Shown here: positions 1 through 5,090 of the stretch, piece after piece
How positions within the stretch are numbered: the first letter of the stretch is position 1
How the letters are laid out: each line of letters opens with the position of its first letter
DNA from: Baffinella frigidus
Taxonomy: Eukaryota; Cryptophyceae; Cryptomonadales; Baffinellaceae
Direction of reading: 5' to 3'
DNA length: 10,889 nucleotides
NCBI GenBank assembly: GCA_026770585.1
Contig: MU646522.1
Location: 548,549 to 559,437, forward strand
Program-made: the position numbers and the translations under genes
The notes under the pieces: model-generated
Told to the model about the DNA's origin: nothing
Database searches by the model: none
The model's input: the letters and a program-made list of their open reading frames with translations, nothing else

Positions 1-90
1 CCCAAACCCCACACACACCCCACCCCACACCCCACACCCCACACCCCAAACCCCCAAACCCCAACCCCCAAACCCCACACCCCACACCAG
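1..90. repeat. Degenerate telomere-like C-rich array
   Basis: The tract is built from CCCCAAA, CCCCACA and CCCAAAC words, related to the plant-type telomere unit CCCTAAA but too diverged to be a working telomere. It ends in ACACCAG immediately before a collagen-like exon, so it most likely serves as the 3' part of an intron with a C-rich pyrimidine tract. Confidence 0.75.
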
Positions 91-214
91 GCCCGACGCT
101 TGTCGGTGCCTTGGGCTTCCCGGGTGTCGTCGGGTCCCCCGGGGCACCGGGCGCCGCTGGGCAGGACGGGGGGGATGGGCTGGCGGGGGTGCGGGGGGTG
201 ACGGGTGCGAAAGG
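91..214 (+). CDS. Collagen-like exon, uninterrupted Gly-X-Y run
   Basis: From 105 the + strand reads about a dozen consecutive Gly-X-Y triplets (GAL GFP GVV GSP GAP GAA GQD GGD GLA GVR GVT GAK). A run this long in one frame is diagnostic of a collagen-type triple-helix segment, which would be an extracellular or secreted structural protein. The exon is bounded by ACACCAG on the left and a possible donor GTACCC at 215, giving phase 2. The donor is uncertain: a pyrimidine-rich stretch and a second CAG at 238-240 could mark a very short intron. No signal peptide or start codon is visible, so this is an internal exon. Unlike the next two exon types, it is seen only once here. Confidence 0.75.
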
Positions 215-240
215 GTACCCCCCCCTCCTTTTCCCCCCAG

Positions 241-319
241 CAACGGAGGACACCCCACAACCCTGAACCCTCAAACCCCTAAACCCTAGACGTCTTACCC
301 TTACCCCCCTACCCCCTGC
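241..319. repeat. Telomere-like C-rich spacer
   Basis: Mixed CCCTGAA, CCCTCAA and CCCTAAA words, presumably intronic between collagen-like exons. No gene is seen here. Confidence 0.6.
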
Positions 320-370
320 TGGGTCGATGGGGCGCCGGGGCCGGGCGGGGTGGGGGGTGGGGGTTTAGGG
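320..370 (+). pseudogene. Collagen-like exon copy D1 (degenerate)
   Basis: Starting at GAT 326 the + strand reads D-G-A-P-G-P-G-G-V, clearly a copy of the better-preserved exon at 921-969. The acceptor has become CTGCTGG instead of CTGCAG. The 3' part has lost the EGDAGR end and runs into G-rich telomere-like sequence (GGGTTTAGGG) without a donor. It is best read as a decayed duplicate exon. Confidence 0.6.
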
Positions 371-390
371 TATGGGGTTTAGGGTTTTAA

Positions 391-449
391 GGTTCGCGGC
401 TCGGAAGGTGGGGTTTGGACTCTCCTGCAGAGTGCGGCGGAGCAGACCC
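391..449 (+). repeat. Duplicated block, copy 1 of 2
   Basis: About 59 bp starting GGTTCGCG recurs with few changes at 642-699, 251 bp downstream. It contains a good acceptor-like stretch (TTTGGACTCTCCTGCAG) followed by AGTGCGGCGGAGCAGACC. Together with exon copies D1 and D2, 254 bp apart, it shows that a unit of about 250 bp was duplicated in tandem. Confidence 0.75.
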
Positions 450-567
450 CACACCCTCAAACCTGAAGCCTAAACCCTGAAGCCCAAACACCATACCCTA
501 CACCCCAAACCCCAAAACCTGAACCCTAAACCCTAAATCCCAGACCCCATATCGTAACCCCCCTACC
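450..567. repeat. Telomere-like C-rich spacer
   Basis: Degenerate CCCTAAA, CCCTGAA and CCCCAAA words, with no gene seen. It separates the two copies of the 250-bp tandem unit. Confidence 0.65.
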
Positions 568-575
568 CCCTGCAG

Positions 576-617
576 ACCCGATGGGGCGACGCGACCGGAC
601 GGAGTGGAGGGCGACGC
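576..617 (+). pseudogene. Collagen-like exon copy D2 (degenerate)
   Basis: Follows CCCCTGCAG, a good acceptor. The reading DGATRPDGVEGDA matches the exon at 921-969, but substitutions replace Gly in the triplet pattern (GAT R instead of GAP G) and the end reads GCTAGGG, which destroys the donor. It lies about 254 bp after copy D1, within the tandem unit. Confidence 0.65.
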
Positions 618-641
618 TAGGGCTTAGGGTTTAGGGTTGAA

Positions 642-699
642 GGTTCGCGACTCGGGAGGTGGGTTTTGGACTCTCCTGCAGAGTGCGGCGGAGCAGACC
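642..699 (+). repeat. Duplicated block, copy 2 of 2
   Basis: Second copy of the block at 391-449, with the same acceptor-like CTCTCCTGCAG followed by AGTGCGGCGGAGCAGACC. Near-identity over about 58 bp, compared with the diverged telomere-like flanks, suggests either recent duplication or constraint. Confidence 0.75.
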
Positions 700-906
700 C
701 TAACCCCTCAAACCTGAAGCCTAAACCCTAAACCCTAAACCCTAAACCCGAAACCCGAAACCCGAAACTCGAAACCCTAAACCCTAAACTCTAAACCCTA
801 AACCCTAAACCTCTCCCAAACACCATACCCTAAACCCTAAACACCAAACCCCAAACCCCAAGACCTAAACCCTGAAACCCTAAATCCCAAATCCCATACC
901 CTTAAC
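700..906. repeat. Telomere-like array with true CCCTAAA runs
   Basis: Contains several exact successive CCCTAAA units (about 720-745 and 775-812), interrupted by CCCGAAA and CCCAAAC variants. It is an interstitial telomere-like tract in a probable intron. No gene is seen. Confidence 0.75.
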
Positions 907-920
907 CATACACCCGGCAG

Positions 921-969
921 GGCTGATGGGGCGCCGGGGCCGGACGGGGTGGAGGGCGACGCAGGGCGG
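921..969 (+). CDS. Collagen-like exon D3 (intact copy)
   Basis: Bounded by CCCGGCAG on the left and the donor GTAACT at 970. Read from GCT at 922 it gives ADGAPGPDGVEGDAGR, an unbroken Gly-X-Y frame, making this the best-preserved member of the D exon series. Its length of 49 nt is odd for a collagen exon (usually multiples of 9), so the exact borders may differ by a few bases. Upstream copies D1 and D2 and fragments at 1082 and 1212 are damaged versions. Confidence 0.65.
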
Positions 970-1211
970 GTAACTCCCAAACCCCAAACCCTACACCCTG
1001 AAACCTGAACCCTACGCCCTGAACACTGAACACCGAACACTGAACACTGAACACTGAGCATTGAACCTTCAACCCACGCAGGGCTGGTAGCCCCCAAACC
1101 CTACACCCTACACCCTGAACCCGAAATCCCATACCGAAACTCGATACTCGACACCCTCATCCCCAGGCCCTAGGACTAAACGCTGAACCCTGGACCCGAA
1201 ACCCGAACCCT
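970..1211. repeat. Telomere-like spacer with an 8-bp repeat and an exon stub
   Basis: Opens with the donor GTAACT. At about 1020-1067 it holds a short tandem run of GAACACT-type units of about 8 bp. At 1079-1091 the string CGCAGGGCTGGTAG looks like the first bases of exon D (GGCTG) joined directly to a donor-like GGTAG. The rest is degenerate CCCTGAA and CCCTACA words. Confidence 0.6.
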
Positions 1212-1236
1212 GGGTCGGAGGGCGACGCGGGGCGGG
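1212..1236 (+). pseudogene. 3' fragment of collagen-like exon D
   Basis: GGTCGGAGGGCGACGCGG matches the end of exon D3 (GTGGAGGGCGACGCAG). It is followed by GGCGGGCAAC, so the donor has changed from GT to GC. No 5' half is present. Confidence 0.55.
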
Positions 1237-1245
1237 CAACCCCCG

Positions 1246-1335
1246 AAGATGAGCTTCCCGTCCGGCGAGCACGCGCTTCCCGTCCGGCGAGAACGCGTGG
1301 TGCTTGGGCTCGTGCCCCGGTGGATGTGATGAAGG
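1246..1335. repeat. Duplicated segment W, copy 1
   Basis: About 80 bp around CGTCCGGCGAGAACGCG recurs at 1539-1622. This copy has an extra internal duplication of CGCTTCCCGTCCGGCGAG. It reads openly on both strands; the minus strand gives HHAFSPDGKRVLA, which resembles a beta-propeller blade motif (FSPDGKR), while the plus strand gives PSGENAWCLGSC. The sequence cannot tell which strand codes, or whether either does, but repeated GC-rich blocks in this window are usually exon copies. Confidence 0.5.
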
Positions 1336-1376
1336 TTCAAGCGCGGTTTATTTAGGGTTCAAGCGCGGTTTATTTA
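1334..1376. repeat. 22-bp tandem repeat, two copies
   Basis: GGTTCAAGCGCGGTTTATTT occurs at 1334 and again at 1356 with period 22. It leads into an AT-rich stretch (TTAATAATCCAATAATTAAC), unlike the surrounding GC-rich DNA. Confidence 0.85.
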
Positions 1377-1538
1377 ATAATCCAATAATTAACTTATGAA
1401 TCTGTTCGCATGGATAGCCTCGTGTGGGGGCCCTGGCATGCGAATTACTGGCGGGTGTTTGTGTGTTTGTTTTGTTTTTCAGGGGGGGTTAGGCGTCCGT
1501 GTGTGCGGGATTTTCCACTCCCTCCTATGTAGTGGTAG
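1377..1538 (+). other. Intron-like region ending in a strong acceptor
   Basis: No gene is seen. The sequence is AT-rich, then holds a T-rich tract (TGTTTTGTTTTTCAG) ending in CAG at 1482, a convincing 3' splice site on the + strand. The following GGGGGGGTTAGG has no recognisable exon. Confidence 0.4.
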
Positions 1539-1622
1539 ATGAGCTTTCGCGAGCACACGCTTTTCCCGTCCGGCGAGAACGCGTGGTGCTTGGGCTCGTG
1601 CCTCGGTGGATGTGATGAATGA
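1539..1622. repeat. Duplicated segment W, copy 2
   Basis: Copy of the segment at 1246-1335, sharing CCGTCCGGCGAGAACGCGTG and the downstream TGGATGTGATGAA. It differs by small indels (TTTCGCGAGCACACGC), which shift both strands' frames relative to copy 1. That argues that at most one copy is coding. Confidence 0.5.
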
Positions 1623-1639
1623 AAATCCGTTGAGCCCCG

Positions 1640-1898
1640 ACCCCTGGACCCTGGAGCCTACACCCTGTTCCATGACCCCGAAACCCTACACCCTGAACCA
1701 TGAACCCTACACCCTGGACCATGAACCCTGAACCCTGAACCCTACACCCCAACCCCTGAAACTTGAACCCTGAACCCTCGCCCCAGACCCCAACCCTAAC
1801 CCCAACCCCTTTCCCCCTCACCCTCACTCCCCCCCCCGCCTCCCCTCACCCCAATCCCCAATCCCTAAACTCTCGTCCCTAAACCTCCAAACCCTCCA
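1640..1898. repeat. Telomere-like spacer
   Basis: Degenerate CCCTGAA, CCCTACA and CCATGAA words, then C-rich CCCCCTCACC runs, ending in ACCCTCCAG directly before the next collagen-like exon. No gene is seen. Confidence 0.7.
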
Positions 1899-1899
1899 G

Positions 1900-1972
1900 A
1901 TTGGCTCTCCCGGGGTGGACGGCCCTACAGGCAAGAAAGGGCCCTCCTGGGATGGCGGGCCTGCCGGAAACC
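1900..1972 (+). pseudogene. Collagen-like exon copy C1 (frameshifted)
   Basis: After CCCTCCAG the + strand reads IGSPGVDGPTGKKGP, matching exon C5 at 2630. Then an extra base in AAAGGGCCCTCC shifts the frame to SWDGG and the Gly-X-Y pattern is lost. The rest of exon C is missing. Confidence 0.75.
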
Positions 1973-2027
1973 CTCAAGACAACACCCTAAATCCTCACCC
2001 CTAACCCCGAACCTACGCTAGACCTGA

Positions 2028-2140
2028 GGGTGGTCAATCGCAAAAGTCAACTCCCCAGTGCCGCGAGGTCAACTGTTGGAAGAATAGCCCGTTTTCGGGC
2101 TATTCTGCAAGGGTGTCAACTTATGATTGCTCTCGGTCAC
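2028..2140. repeat. Imperfect foldback with a perfect hairpin core
   Basis: The core at 2092-2115 is a perfect 10-bp stem (GAATAGCCCG / CGGGCTATTC) around a TTTT loop. Flanks AATCGCAAAAGTCAAC on the left and GTCAACTTATGATT on the right pair imperfectly, suggesting a worn palindromic insertion inside the C1-C2 intron. Confidence 0.65.
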
Positions 2141-2180
2141 GTCTAAAGTAGCCTAATCTCAGCCCCCAAACCCCCTCCAG

Positions 2181-2250
2181 ATTGGCTCTCCCGGGGTGGA
2201 CGGCCCTACAGGCAAGAAGGCCTCCCCTGGGATAGCGGGGCGCCTAACCC
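2181..2250 (+). pseudogene. Collagen-like exon copy C2 (broken)
   Basis: Follows CCCCCTCCAG and reads IGSPGVDGPTGKKASPGIAG. A lost base within AAGAAGGCC and a changed residue disturb the Gly-X-Y pattern, and the copy ends in GGGCGCCTAACC, as C4 does, instead of continuing into GASGKMG. Confidence 0.75.
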
Positions 2251-2313
2251 CCAACCCATTGAACCTAAACATTGCACCTTAAACCTGAATACCGAACCCC
2301 ACACCCCCTGCAG
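2251..2313. repeat. Telomere-like spacer with acceptor
   Basis: The stretch from CCCCAACCCATTGAACC to CCCCCTGCAG is nearly the same as that upstream of C5 (about 2567-2629). So the C2-C3 and C4-C5 pairs are copies of one larger unit of about 310 bp. Confidence 0.7.
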
Positions 2314-2376
2314 ATTGGCTCGCCTGGTGTCGACGGCCCCACAGGCAAGAAAGGGCCTCCTGGCCGGTAGGGCCTG
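2314..2376 (+). pseudogene. Collagen-like exon copy C3 (stop codon)
   Basis: Reads IGSPGVDGPTGKKGPPGR and then TAG. Up to that point it is as good as C5, but CCGGTAGGG replaces the GGGATGGCGGG of the intact copy, giving an in-frame stop or possibly a cryptic donor GTAGGG. Confidence 0.75.
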
Positions 2377-2490
2377 CGGGGCCCTCAACTCAACACCCTC
2401 AGCCCTCAACCCCAAACCCCAACCCTAAACCACAAACCCTCCAACTGGGCGCCCAGGGGGTGCTAAACCCTAAACAAAACACCCCTCCAG
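2377..2490. repeat. Telomere-like spacer
   Basis: CCCTCAA, CCCCAAA and CCCTAAA words plus AACTGGGCGCCCAGGGGG, a small GC palindrome. Ends in CCCCTCCAG before copy C4. Confidence 0.65.
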
Positions 2491-2563
2491 ATTGGCTCTC
2501 CTAGTCTACGGCCCCACCGGCGAGAAAGGGTCTCCTGGGATGGCGGGTCTGCGGGGCGCCTAA
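2491..2563 (+). pseudogene. Collagen-like exon copy C4 (deletion)
   Basis: Starts ATTGGCTCTCCT like the others, but a deletion (CTAGTCTACGG instead of CCGGGGTGGACGG) shifts the frame early. The downstream AAAGGGTCTCCTGGGATGG is still recognisable as the exon. Not codable as collagen. Confidence 0.75.
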
Positions 2564-2629
2564 CCCCTAACCCCTTGAACCTAAACCTTGCACGTTAAAC
2601 CTGAATCCCGAACCCCACACCCCCTGCAG
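2564..2629. repeat. Telomere-like spacer with acceptor
   Basis: Near-copy of 2247-2313, ending in CACCCCCTGCAG. Serves as the acceptor region of the intact exon C5. Confidence 0.65.
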
Positions 2630-2743
2630 ATTGGCTCGCCTGGTGTCGACGGCCCTACAGGCAAGAAAGGCCCTCCGGGGATGGCGGGCCTGCGGGGCGC
2701 ATCCGGGAAGATGGGACGCAACGGCATGCCGGGCGTCCACGGG
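2630..2743 (+). CDS. Collagen-like exon C5 (intact copy)
   Basis: Begins right after CCCCTGCAG and runs 114 nt (38 codons, phase 0 to phase 0) to the donor GTGCGA at 2744. Read in frame it is Gly-X-Y throughout: IGSPGVDGPTG, KKGPPGMAGLRG and ASGKMGRNGMPGVHG. Lysine and arginine in the Y position are typical of collagens. It is the only complete member of six C copies (1900-2887) and the most likely functional exon. The other open frames here are shadows of it. Confidence 0.8.
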
Positions 2744-2775
2744 GTGCGATTCTCCTCCCGCGCGCCCCCCCCTGA

Positions 2776-2823
2776 GTGAGCTATTTTTTCTTGTTTTTTT
2801 CCTGTTTTTTTGGAATTGTCTAG
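2776..2823 (+). promoter_or_regulatory. Strong polypyrimidine tract and 3' splice site
   Basis: Three T runs (TTTTTTCTTG, TTTTTTTCCTG, TTTTTTTGGAATTG) end in TCTAG at 2819-2823, directly before collagen-like copy C6. This T-rich acceptor is unlike the C-rich, telomere-like acceptors of the other exons and may come from a different insertion. Confidence 0.55.
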
Positions 2824-2887
2824 CGGGTCGGGTCTGCGGGGCGCGCCTGGGAAGATGGGGCGGAATGGGATGCCGGGCGTGCATGGG
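2824..2887 (+). CDS. Collagen-like exon C6, 3' half
   Basis: From GGT 2831 the + strand reads GLRGAPGKMGRNGMPGVHG, the second half of exon C5 with synonymous and mild changes, then the same donor form GGG|GTGCGG. Conservation at the protein level, with third-base changes (CAC to CAT, AAC to AAT), suggests selection after duplication. However, splicing C5 directly to the TCTAG acceptor is out of phase, so C5 and C6 may be alternatives, or C6 may be dead. Confidence 0.5.
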
Positions 2888-3127
2888 GTGCGGCCCTTGA
2901 ACCAAACCCGAAACCTTCGTGGCCGTGTGCCTAAAACCCGAAAACCTTTCCCCCCAAAAAGGTAAGGTCTAGCTAGGGTTCAGGGGTTGAGGGTTTAGGG
3001 GTAGACGGCGAGACCCCGCCCCCTTCTGCCCGAACTAAGGCGCGGCTTTCACGCTGTTCAGACTCGGCTTGCACACTGCACACTCAGAACGAATGCAGAA
3101 ATCGAGACTCGGCCACACACTATTCAC
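2888..3127. other. Unassigned spacer
   Basis: No gene is recognised. It has C-rich and then G-rich telomere-like words (TAGGGTTCAGGGGTTGAGGGTTTAGGGG without its usual C-rich orientation), followed from 3030 by ordinary GC-balanced sequence in which GACTCGGC occurs twice (about 3061 and 3107). Confidence 0.4.
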
Positions 3128-3248
3128 TACAGGGGTATCTCGCTCATAAGAAACCGCCACCCCCTAGGACCCTACAGTAGGCCTATGCCTAGGGCCCTAT
3201 GGGGGTCCTAGGGTATGTGCGGTTTCTCATGAGCGAGGTACCCCTGTA
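3128..3248 (-). mobile_element. TA-flanked MITE, copy 1 (inverted orientation)
   Basis: 121 bp bounded by TACAGGGGTATCTCGCTC and GAGCGAGGTACCCCTGTA. The terminal inverted repeats include about 25 bp (CAGGGGTAxCTCGCTCATAA) and a TA at each end is the probable target duplication. The core (CCTAGGACCCTACAGTAGGCC) is the reverse complement of the core in copies 2-4, so this copy lies in the opposite direction. No transposase is present; a Tc1/mariner-like source is an inference from the TA target only. Confidence 0.85.
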
Positions 3249-3251
3249 ACG

Positions 3252-3398
3252 CGTGATCTGGGCGAGCAGGACCCTGGAGAGCGGGGAGAGCGCGGGGAGG
3301 AGGGCGTCGTGGCGCCGCTCGACGTGAGCGGCCTGAAGGGGCTCGCCGGGGCGCTGCAGGGCGGGGTTGAGCGGCGCGGCGTGCTAGGGCGGCGTTAA
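3252..3398 (+). CDS. C-terminal exon of the collagen-like protein
   Basis: Open on the + strand to TAA at 3396. It reads GEQDPGERGERGEEG, the last Gly-X-Y triplets (GER GER GEE), then a non-collagenous tail VVAPLDVSGLKGLAGALQGG and VERRGVLGRR. A collagen run passing into a short tail and a stop is what the end of such a gene should look like. The 5' border is unclear because a MITE (3128-3248) sits directly upstream and may have landed in the exon or its acceptor. The stop lies in the first bases of a second foldback (GTTAAC at 3394), so the tail may have been reset by that insertion. Two partial copies follow at 3908 and 4080. Confidence 0.6.
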   Translation, partial: RDLGEQDPGERGERGEEGVVAPLDVSGLKGLAGALQGGVERRGVLGRR

Positions 3399-3505
3399 CC
3401 CTTAAGTGCCCAGTAGGCTCATACGCCCTACGGTAGGGCCCTAGGACCTGCCTAGGACCTCTTGGTGGTCAAATTTGACCGTCTGGCCACTTGAGGGATA
3501 CTTAA
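3394..3505. mobile_element. Foldback element, family G
   Basis: Ends are imperfect inverted repeats: TTAACCCTTAAGTG..CCAG on the left and CTGG.CACTTGAGGGATA.TTAA on the right. The interior has CCTAGGACCTGCCTAGGACC and TTGGTGGTCAAATTTGACC. An inverted, truncated relative lies at 4241-4322. Confidence 0.65.
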
Positions 3506-3537
3506 GAAGCGCCCCCTTCTTTTCCCGCAAGTGGGCG

Positions 3538-3659
3538 TACAGGGGTACCTCGCTCGTAGGAAACTGCACCCCTCCATAGGACCACCATAGGGCCCTGGGC
3601 ATAGGCCTACTGTAGGGTCCTAGGGGTTGGCGTTTTCTTGTGAGCGAGGTACCCCTGTA
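3538..3659 (+). mobile_element. TA-flanked MITE, copy 2
   Basis: 122 bp with the TACAGGGGTACCTCGCTC / GAGCGAGGTACCCCTGTA ends and the core GGACCACCATAGGGCCCTGG. Opposite in direction to copy 1, the same as copies 3 and 4. Confidence 0.88.
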
Positions 3660-3752
3660 CGAGGGGGTTGCTGAGGCGGGCCTGAGAGGGCCTGAGGTGG
3701 GGGGCGTGTGATGATACAATCGAATGTGACGATACACATCGCGTCTTAACAC
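3660..3752. other. Short spacer between MITEs
   Basis: Contains a doubled motif, GTGATGATACAATCGAAT and GTGACGATACACATCG, and no recognisable coding sequence. Confidence 0.35.
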
Positions 3753-3873
3753 TACAGGGGTACCTCGCCCATAAGAAGGCGCACCCCCCCTAGGACCACC
3801 ATAGGGCCCTCGGCATGGTCCTACTGTAGGGTCCTAGGGGGGCACGGTTTCTTGTGAGCAAGGTACCCCTGTA
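3753..3873 (+). mobile_element. TA-flanked MITE, copy 3
   Basis: 121 bp with the same terminal repeats (one change: CTCGCCCATAAG on the left, GAGCAAGG on the right) and the same core, slightly shortened. It is bounded by TA at both ends. Confidence 0.88.
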
Positions 3874-3907
3874 GCATCGTACGCTCCTACGTAGGGACCG
3901 ACCACGC

Positions 3908-3933
3908 TGGCCGGGGCGCTGCAGGGCGGCATT
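3908..3933 (+). pseudogene. Copy 2 of the collagen C-terminal exon, interrupted
   Basis: CTGGCCGGGGCGCTGCAGGG is the coding string LAGALQGG of the exon at 3252-3398. It is cut at GGCATT by the palindromic element 3934-4079. The rest of the motif (CAGGGCGGGATTGAGCGGCG) reappears on the other side. Confidence 0.65.
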
Positions 3934-4079
3934 AGCTAACGCCAGCGGACCCCTCAGCCTACGGTAGGAACCCCCCCTCCTCCTACGACGTTTAAAACAA
4001 AAAGGTTTTTAAAAGTCGTAGGAGGGGGGCTCCTACCGTAGGCAATCCGTAGGCTCTAAGTACCTCGCCGGCGTTAGCT
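3934..4079. mobile_element. Palindromic element with AGCTAACGCC ends
   Basis: 146 bp with 10-bp perfect terminal inverted repeats, AGCTAACGCC at 3934 and GGCGTTAGCT at 4070. An inner inverted repeat (3959-3989 with 4015-4042) pairs CCTACGGTAGGA and a run of C with GTCGTAGGAG and CCTACCGTAGG. It splits a copy of the collagen C-terminal exon. Immediately after its right end comes TTTTCAG, so the insertion also supplies an acceptor-like sequence. The inner part is related to the elements at 7659 and 7814. Confidence 0.8.
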
Positions 4080-4115
4080 TTTCAGATGATGCAGGGCGGG
4101 ATTGAGCGGCGTTGA
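4080..4115 (+). pseudogene. Copy 3 of the collagen C-terminal exon
   Basis: After TTTTCAG the + strand reads MMQGGIERR and TGA, parallel to LQGGVERR in the exon at 3252-3398. It is followed at once by MITE copy 4. It shows that the same short coding end was duplicated and then hit by two different elements. Confidence 0.6.
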
Positions 4116-4116
4116 G

Positions 4117-4225
4117 TACAGGGGTACCTCGCTCATAAGAAACGACCCCCCTCCTAGGACCACCATAGGGCCCTACTGTAGGGTCCTAGGGGGCGTTGGT
4201 TTCTTGTGAGCGAGATACCCCTGTA
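4117..4225 (+). mobile_element. TA-flanked MITE, copy 4 (short core)
   Basis: 109 bp, with the same terminal repeats as copies 1-3 and a core that has lost about 12 bp (GGGCCCTACTGTAGGGTCC). TA lies at both ends. Confidence 0.88.
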
Positions 4226-4240
4226 GGGCTCTTTGGGTCC

Positions 4241-4322
4241 TGTTAACTCACGCTATCCCTTAAGTGGCGAGGGGGTCAAAATTGACCACCAAGAGGTCTT
4301 AGGCAGGTCCTAGGGCCCTCCC
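4241..4322 (-). mobile_element. Remnant of foldback family G, inverted
   Basis: GTTAAC..ATCCCTTAAGTGG then GGTCAAAATTGACCACCAAG and AGGTCCTAGGGCCCTCC are the reverse complement of 3436-3503. The far terminus is missing. Confidence 0.7.
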
Positions 4323-4356
4323 GGTGGGGAACTCCACCCCACCGGTGGGGAACTCC
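4321..4356. repeat. Direct repeat, 15 bp twice, period 21
   Basis: CCGGTGGGGAACTCC at 4321 and 4342. Lies just after the family G remnant. Confidence 0.85.
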
Positions 4357-4572
4357 GATAAAATTCATGGTCAAATCTGAAATCTGGAGAAGGGCTAGAA
4401 AAGTCGGCTCCTTGGACAAGCGTTGTCGACGATCAGTCGGCCTTGATTATAAGCCTTACGGGGATCGACCTAAGCAGGGACAGCGGCCACCCTCATCGTC
4501 AAGGATTCTGGGTTCGAACGCACGATCGATTCCTCTCTTCTGGACTAAGGAACAAATCCAGATCTCCGGACC
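4357..4572 (+). promoter_or_regulatory. Probable 5' leader or promoter region of the xylulokinase gene
   Basis: No copied exons, MITEs or telomere-like words occur here, unlike almost all of the window. That suits a promoter or 5' UTR directly upstream of the start codon at 4573. No TATA box is evident. The open frame through it carries no recognisable protein. Confidence 0.4.
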
Positions 4573-4715
4573 ATGTCAGACATGCCCGCGCTCTACCTCG
4601 GCATTGACCTCTCGACGCAGTCAGTGACGGGTGTCTTCCTCGACGAGAAGCTCGCGCTCGCCGCACCCGCCCTCTCCGTCAACTTCGACGCCGAGTTCCC
4701 CGAGTGCGCCCCAAC
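4573..4715 (+). CDS. XYLB: Xylulokinase exon 1 (N-terminus), copy 1a
   Basis: ATG 4573 opens the frame MSDMPALYLGIDLSTQSVTG, continuing VFLDEKLALAAPALSVNFDAEFPECAP. The string LGIDLSTQ is the N-terminal phosphate-binding turn of FGGY carbohydrate kinases, with its conserved Asp, and NFDAEFPE aligns with the FD.DLPE stretch of eukaryotic D-xylulokinases, which phosphorylate D-xylulose with ATP in the cytosol. This start is chosen because it sits about nine residues before the LGIDLST motif, as usual. After CCCCAAC the coding sequence is interrupted by 142 bp (4716-4857) and an in-frame stop arises. The expected continuation (CCATCCACCCCGC) resumes at 4858 and is intact in copy 1b. Confidence 0.85.
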
Positions 4716-4857
4716 TGAGGAGATTTGAGAAGACCAGCATGCCACATTCTAAGACCCCCTGCGGGGGTTTTGGTGCTAGAAGGGTCTGGAGTTCTCTCAC
4801 CCACTACGCGCTGTTGTAGAACTTAAGAACGGAGACGAAGGCTCGGACACCCCCGTC
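4716..4857. mobile_element. Insertion splitting exon 1a
   Basis: Comparison with copy 1b (CCCCCAACTCCATCCACC) shows 142 extra bases between CCCCAAC and CCATCCACC. The insert contains a small perfect hairpin (ACCCCCTGCGGGGGT, around 4754-4768) with weak pairing on either side. No clear target duplication is visible, so calling it a foldback insertion is tentative. Confidence 0.5.
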
Positions 4858-4882
4858 CCATCCACCCCGCATTTCGACCAGG
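4858..4882 (+). pseudogene. End of exon 1a after the insertion
   Basis: CCATCCACCCCGCATTTCGA followed by CCAGG|GTGCGT. Same donor as copy 1b, and the same as the GTGCG donors of the collagen exons C5 and C6. Confidence 0.6.
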
Positions 4883-4939
4883 GTGCGTGTAGCCTAAACC
4901 TACACCCTGACCCTGGTCGGATAGCGAGAGGGCAAACAG

Positions 4940-5000
4940 ATCTTCACGCCGAGTTCCCCGAGTGCGCCCCCAACTCCATCCACCCCGCATTTCGACCTGG
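4940..5000 (+). CDS. XYLB: Xylulokinase exon 1 end, copy 1b
   Basis: Bounded by GCAAACAG and the donor GTGCGT at 5001. It reads HAEFPECAPNSIHPAFRPG, repeating the AEFPECAP end of exon 1a without its 142-bp insertion. It ends in phase 2 (CCT GG|), which fits exon 2 exactly (|G TAC GGC). The following intron (5001-5090) is short, with a possible branch site GGCTAACGC and acceptor TAAACAG. It looks like the working 3' end of exon 1, but how the 5' part of exon 1 joins it is not clear. Confidence 0.6.
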
Positions 5001-5090
5001 GTGCGTGTACCCGAAGCGTGGCGAGCGACGCCGACGGCGGGATCCACCAGGTGGACCCTCGGCTAACGCTAAACCCTGAGCCGTAAACAG

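Noticed and set aside
1-1132. Minus-strand frames rich in GFRV, VWGLGF and VQCSVF words
   Set aside because: Direct translation of telomere-like repeats; such frames appear in every period-7 G-rich array.
3128-4225. Direct-repeat array that might be a CRISPR
   Set aside because: The repeats are the ends of inverted-repeat elements of about 120 bp with TA flanks, in a eukaryotic setting; there are no uniform repeats with unique spacers.
4500-4530. GGGTTCGAACGC resembles a tRNA B box
   Set aside because: No matching A box, acceptor stem or anticodon arm at the expected distance upstream; a chance palindromic TTCGAA is enough to explain it.
4367-4627. 86-codon + strand open frame before and across the xylulokinase start
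   Set aside because: Runs in a different frame from the LGIDLSTQ reading and has no recognisable content.
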